DNA of 64,000 nucleotides from positions 118,515 to 182,514 of the forward strand of contig JADJYJ010000011.1 in assembly GCA_016719785.1 (NCBI GenBank), read 5' to 3'. The notes beneath the pieces are model-generated. The model made no database searches and was not told the origin of the DNA. It worked only from the letters and a program-made list of their open reading frames with translations. Of the stretch, positions 62,192-64,000 are shown piece after piece. Position numbers and translations under genes: made by a program. The DNA comes from Candidatus Amarolinea dominans (lineage in GTDB: Bacteria > Chloroflexota > Anaerolineae > SSC4 > Amarolineaceae). Positions within the stretch are counted from its first letter, which is position 1; the number at the start of each line of letters is the position of its first letter.

Positions 62192-64000
62192 TCAGCGTTT
62201 TTGCATCTGAATCTGCAGCTCCACCTGGTCTGGCGTCTTCTGATTGACGCAGGCGTCATCCTCATTGTGCGTCCAGTAGCCCTCGGCGGCAATCACGACG
62301 CTGTAGCACTGACCGCGCAACAGGGGCAACGGCAGTTGTAAGACACCCTGGCGGTCGCTCTTGGTCATCGAGTAGACCTCGTCGTCGGTCCACCGAACGC
62401 TGACCTTGATCCTGGCTGAGCACGATGAAGAACGCCCCGGCGATGGGCCGCCCTGTGTCCCGCGTCGCTGATGACCCCCTGCACCTGCACGCCGGCGGCG
62501 GGACTGGCGGGCGCCGGCGCAGGTGTGGGCGCCGGTGCAGCGCCACCGATCGTCACCGAACCTCGCTGCACCACCTGACCTTCCACCACCAGCTCTAACG
62601 TGTACTCGCCGTTGGGCATTTCGTTACCGCTGGCGCTGAACACGTTCGACCAGGTTCCGACTCGCCCGCCCAGGGCAGCCACTCGTCGCCCCACACATAG
62701 GCATTATCCATGAGCTTGACGCCGTTCAGATACAGGCGGTTGGCGCACTTCAAGCCGTTCTGCATGCCGGTGAAGTCCGAAAAGGCGTAGAAGGCGGTGA
62801 TGCCGGCCGGAAAGCTGGTCTCCGTGTCGAGCGGCTTGCCCATCTTGTTATCCACGTTGCGCTAAAAGACGAACGGCTGGAAGACAGGCCCGCCGCCCTG
62901 CTTGCCGGCGACGGTCAAATCGGCGGGCTGCCGGCTGATCGCCGATCGTCAACTCCAACCGCCAGTTGCCCGCCGCCATGCCGGTGTCGTTGGTCAGCAC
63001 CATGCGCATCAGACCGTCGGGCGGCCCATCCCAGGTCAGCGTGGCGCTATCCGCCGCCTTGCCTTCGAAAAACCAGGTGTAACCCCACTGGGCGCCAACG
63101 GTCATGTTCTGATGCTCGAAGAACCAGTAAAGGCGCTTAGTCCCCTCCGGGAAGAGACGGCTCGACTCGGACGGTTCGCCCGCACTCGTGTAGTCTTGAC
63201 TGAATACAATGTTGGCAACTGGCTGCGCGCGGCGTTTCGACGCCAACCTGAATCTGGGTTTCGGCCACCTGACGGCCTTCGACCAGGAAGCGCATGCGAT
63301 ACAGGCCGTCGGCGAAGGGGGTGTCGCTCAACCGACCCACCAGTTGCCCGTCGCCCGCCGACCCAGCCGTCGGCCGACATTCCCAGATCTGGTTCGTCCT
63401 TGCCATCTTTGGAGACCTGCATCTCCCAACGCATCCCATCGGCCATATTCTCGTAGTCGAAGAAGATGTACATCTGACGGCTGCCGGAGGGCAGGCTGCT
63501 GATCAGCGTCGTTGGCTGCTGCGACTCGCTCACGCCGGACGCCAACTGCAGGTTGAAGAAGCGCGGCTGACTCGCCGGCGCAGGCGCGGTCTCCTAAGCG
63601 CCTGGATTGCTCTGGCCCGGCGAAGCCACCCCGCCGCGCCGCTTCGATCAGCGGCCTGGCCAGGTTGACCGGGCGCAATCCGTTCAGAAAGCCGCCGATC
63701 GGTACGCAGGAATCCTTGTCGTCAAGCTTGCCATCGTGATTGGTGTCGTTCACCGGGCGACAATCAACCACATCCGTGTCCTCGCCGGCGGCCGCGATCG
63801 TCGGCACGCCCACCAGCAGACCATCGGCGTCCACCGCTGTCCCGCCGCTGTTGCCGCCGGCAATCGTGGTGTCGGTCTTGATCCAGGCCCGGCCCTCGAT
63901 GCTGGCGTCCAGCGTGAAGCCGCTGACAACGCCGCGTGAAGGTCACGGTGTCGCCGCCGATGCCCCGGATAGCCAAAGATGTTCTGGCTCGTCGCCCACA
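62192..64000 (-). pseudogene. Secreted trypsin-like serine protease with repeated beta domains, frameshifted, 5' end outside the window
   Basis: The minus strand enters from the right edge. TDTTIAGGNSGGTAVDADGL has the GNSGG with the catalytic Ser; VNDTNHDGKLDDKDSC is a calcium-binding (dockerin/EF-like) loop. Three similar domains follow, marked by LPSGSRQMYIFFDYENMADG, FPEGTKRLYWFFEHQNMTVG and FPAGITAFYAFSDFTGMQNG. A Pro/Ala linker and a carboxypeptidase-regulatory-like domain (VISDAGTGRPIAGAFF, YSVVIAAEGYW) end at a stop at 62192. At least four frameshifts separate these pieces. Exported protease of the HtrA-like type; His and Asp of the triad lie outside the window. Confidence 0.65.

Noticed and set aside
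1..64000. tRNA, rRNA, prophage or replication origin
   Set aside because: No conserved tRNA arms, rRNA segments, phage structural genes or DnaA-box clusters were seen on reading both strands.

Overview
The window looks like one contig of a GC-rich, probably filamentous or thermophile-related member of the Chloroflexota. This is inferred from gene content (DUF1670, DUF1361, type III-D-like Cas proteins with Csx10, Csx19-like and Csx15, and a secreted protein with the FLPMI stretch near its N-terminus), not from a marker gene. No rRNA or tRNA gene was found. Two segments (about 0.2-12.7 kb and 60-64 kb) are full of frameshifts and internally deleted genes, from real decay, poor consensus sequence, or both. 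The 14-20 kb and 23-59 kb parts are mostly clean.

Layout. 0-3 kb: gene fragments and a HigBA pair. 3.4-11.5 kb, minus strand: a restriction-like island with a PLD/SNF2 helicase, a type IIG methylase-nuclease, TcmP and a DUF5131 three-Cys protein. 12-14 kb: pgl-glk and a truncated DUF302 gene. 14.2-22.8 kb: housekeeping and membrane genes (EamA exporter, two isoprenylcysteine-methyltransferase-like proteins, DUF1361, a secreted zincin-like protein, a sigma-like factor, a flavodoxin) plus a partial second copy of the EamA/DUF1361 segment.

23.3-32.8 kb: a type III-D-like effector operon in tight ATGA-overlap order: CARF-nuclease, Cas10 with GGDD, Cas7, Csx10, a double Cas7, a Csx19-like protein, and a TIGR03986-type RAMP protein carrying a C-terminal cold-shock domain. 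32.9-35.5 kb: a three-gene AAA ATPase / small protein / PD-(D/E)xK cassette. 35.6-39.3 kb: toxin-antitoxin genes with shared promoter-operator architecture, plus csx15. 39.7-41.6 kb: a membrane-anchored CARF protein (Cam1-like) and cas6. 41.9-48.8 kb: three large zinc-ribbon, HEAT and SPFH/coiled-coil proteins of unknown role, placed inside the CRISPR neighbourhood. 48.8-51.6 kb: reverse transcriptase, cas1 and cas2. 51.8-54.0 kb, minus strand: a WYL regulator. 54.3-60.1 kb: a CRISPR array with about 54 good copies of a 37-bp repeat.

Near its distal end the array is interrupted by a 1.7-kb unit of two DUF1670 genes bounded by 16-bp inverted repeats and sitting exactly at a repeat boundary; this looks like an undescribed mobile element or a self-contained regulatory unit. 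The distal end of the array is then truncated beside a decayed IS4-type transposase, and the window closes with a frameshifted secreted serine protease.

Together: RT-Cas1-Cas2 would acquire spacers, possibly from RNA; Cas6 would process the transcript; the Cas10 complex would bind target RNA and make cyclic oligoadenylate; and two different CARF proteins, one soluble nuclease and one membrane protein, would respond to it.
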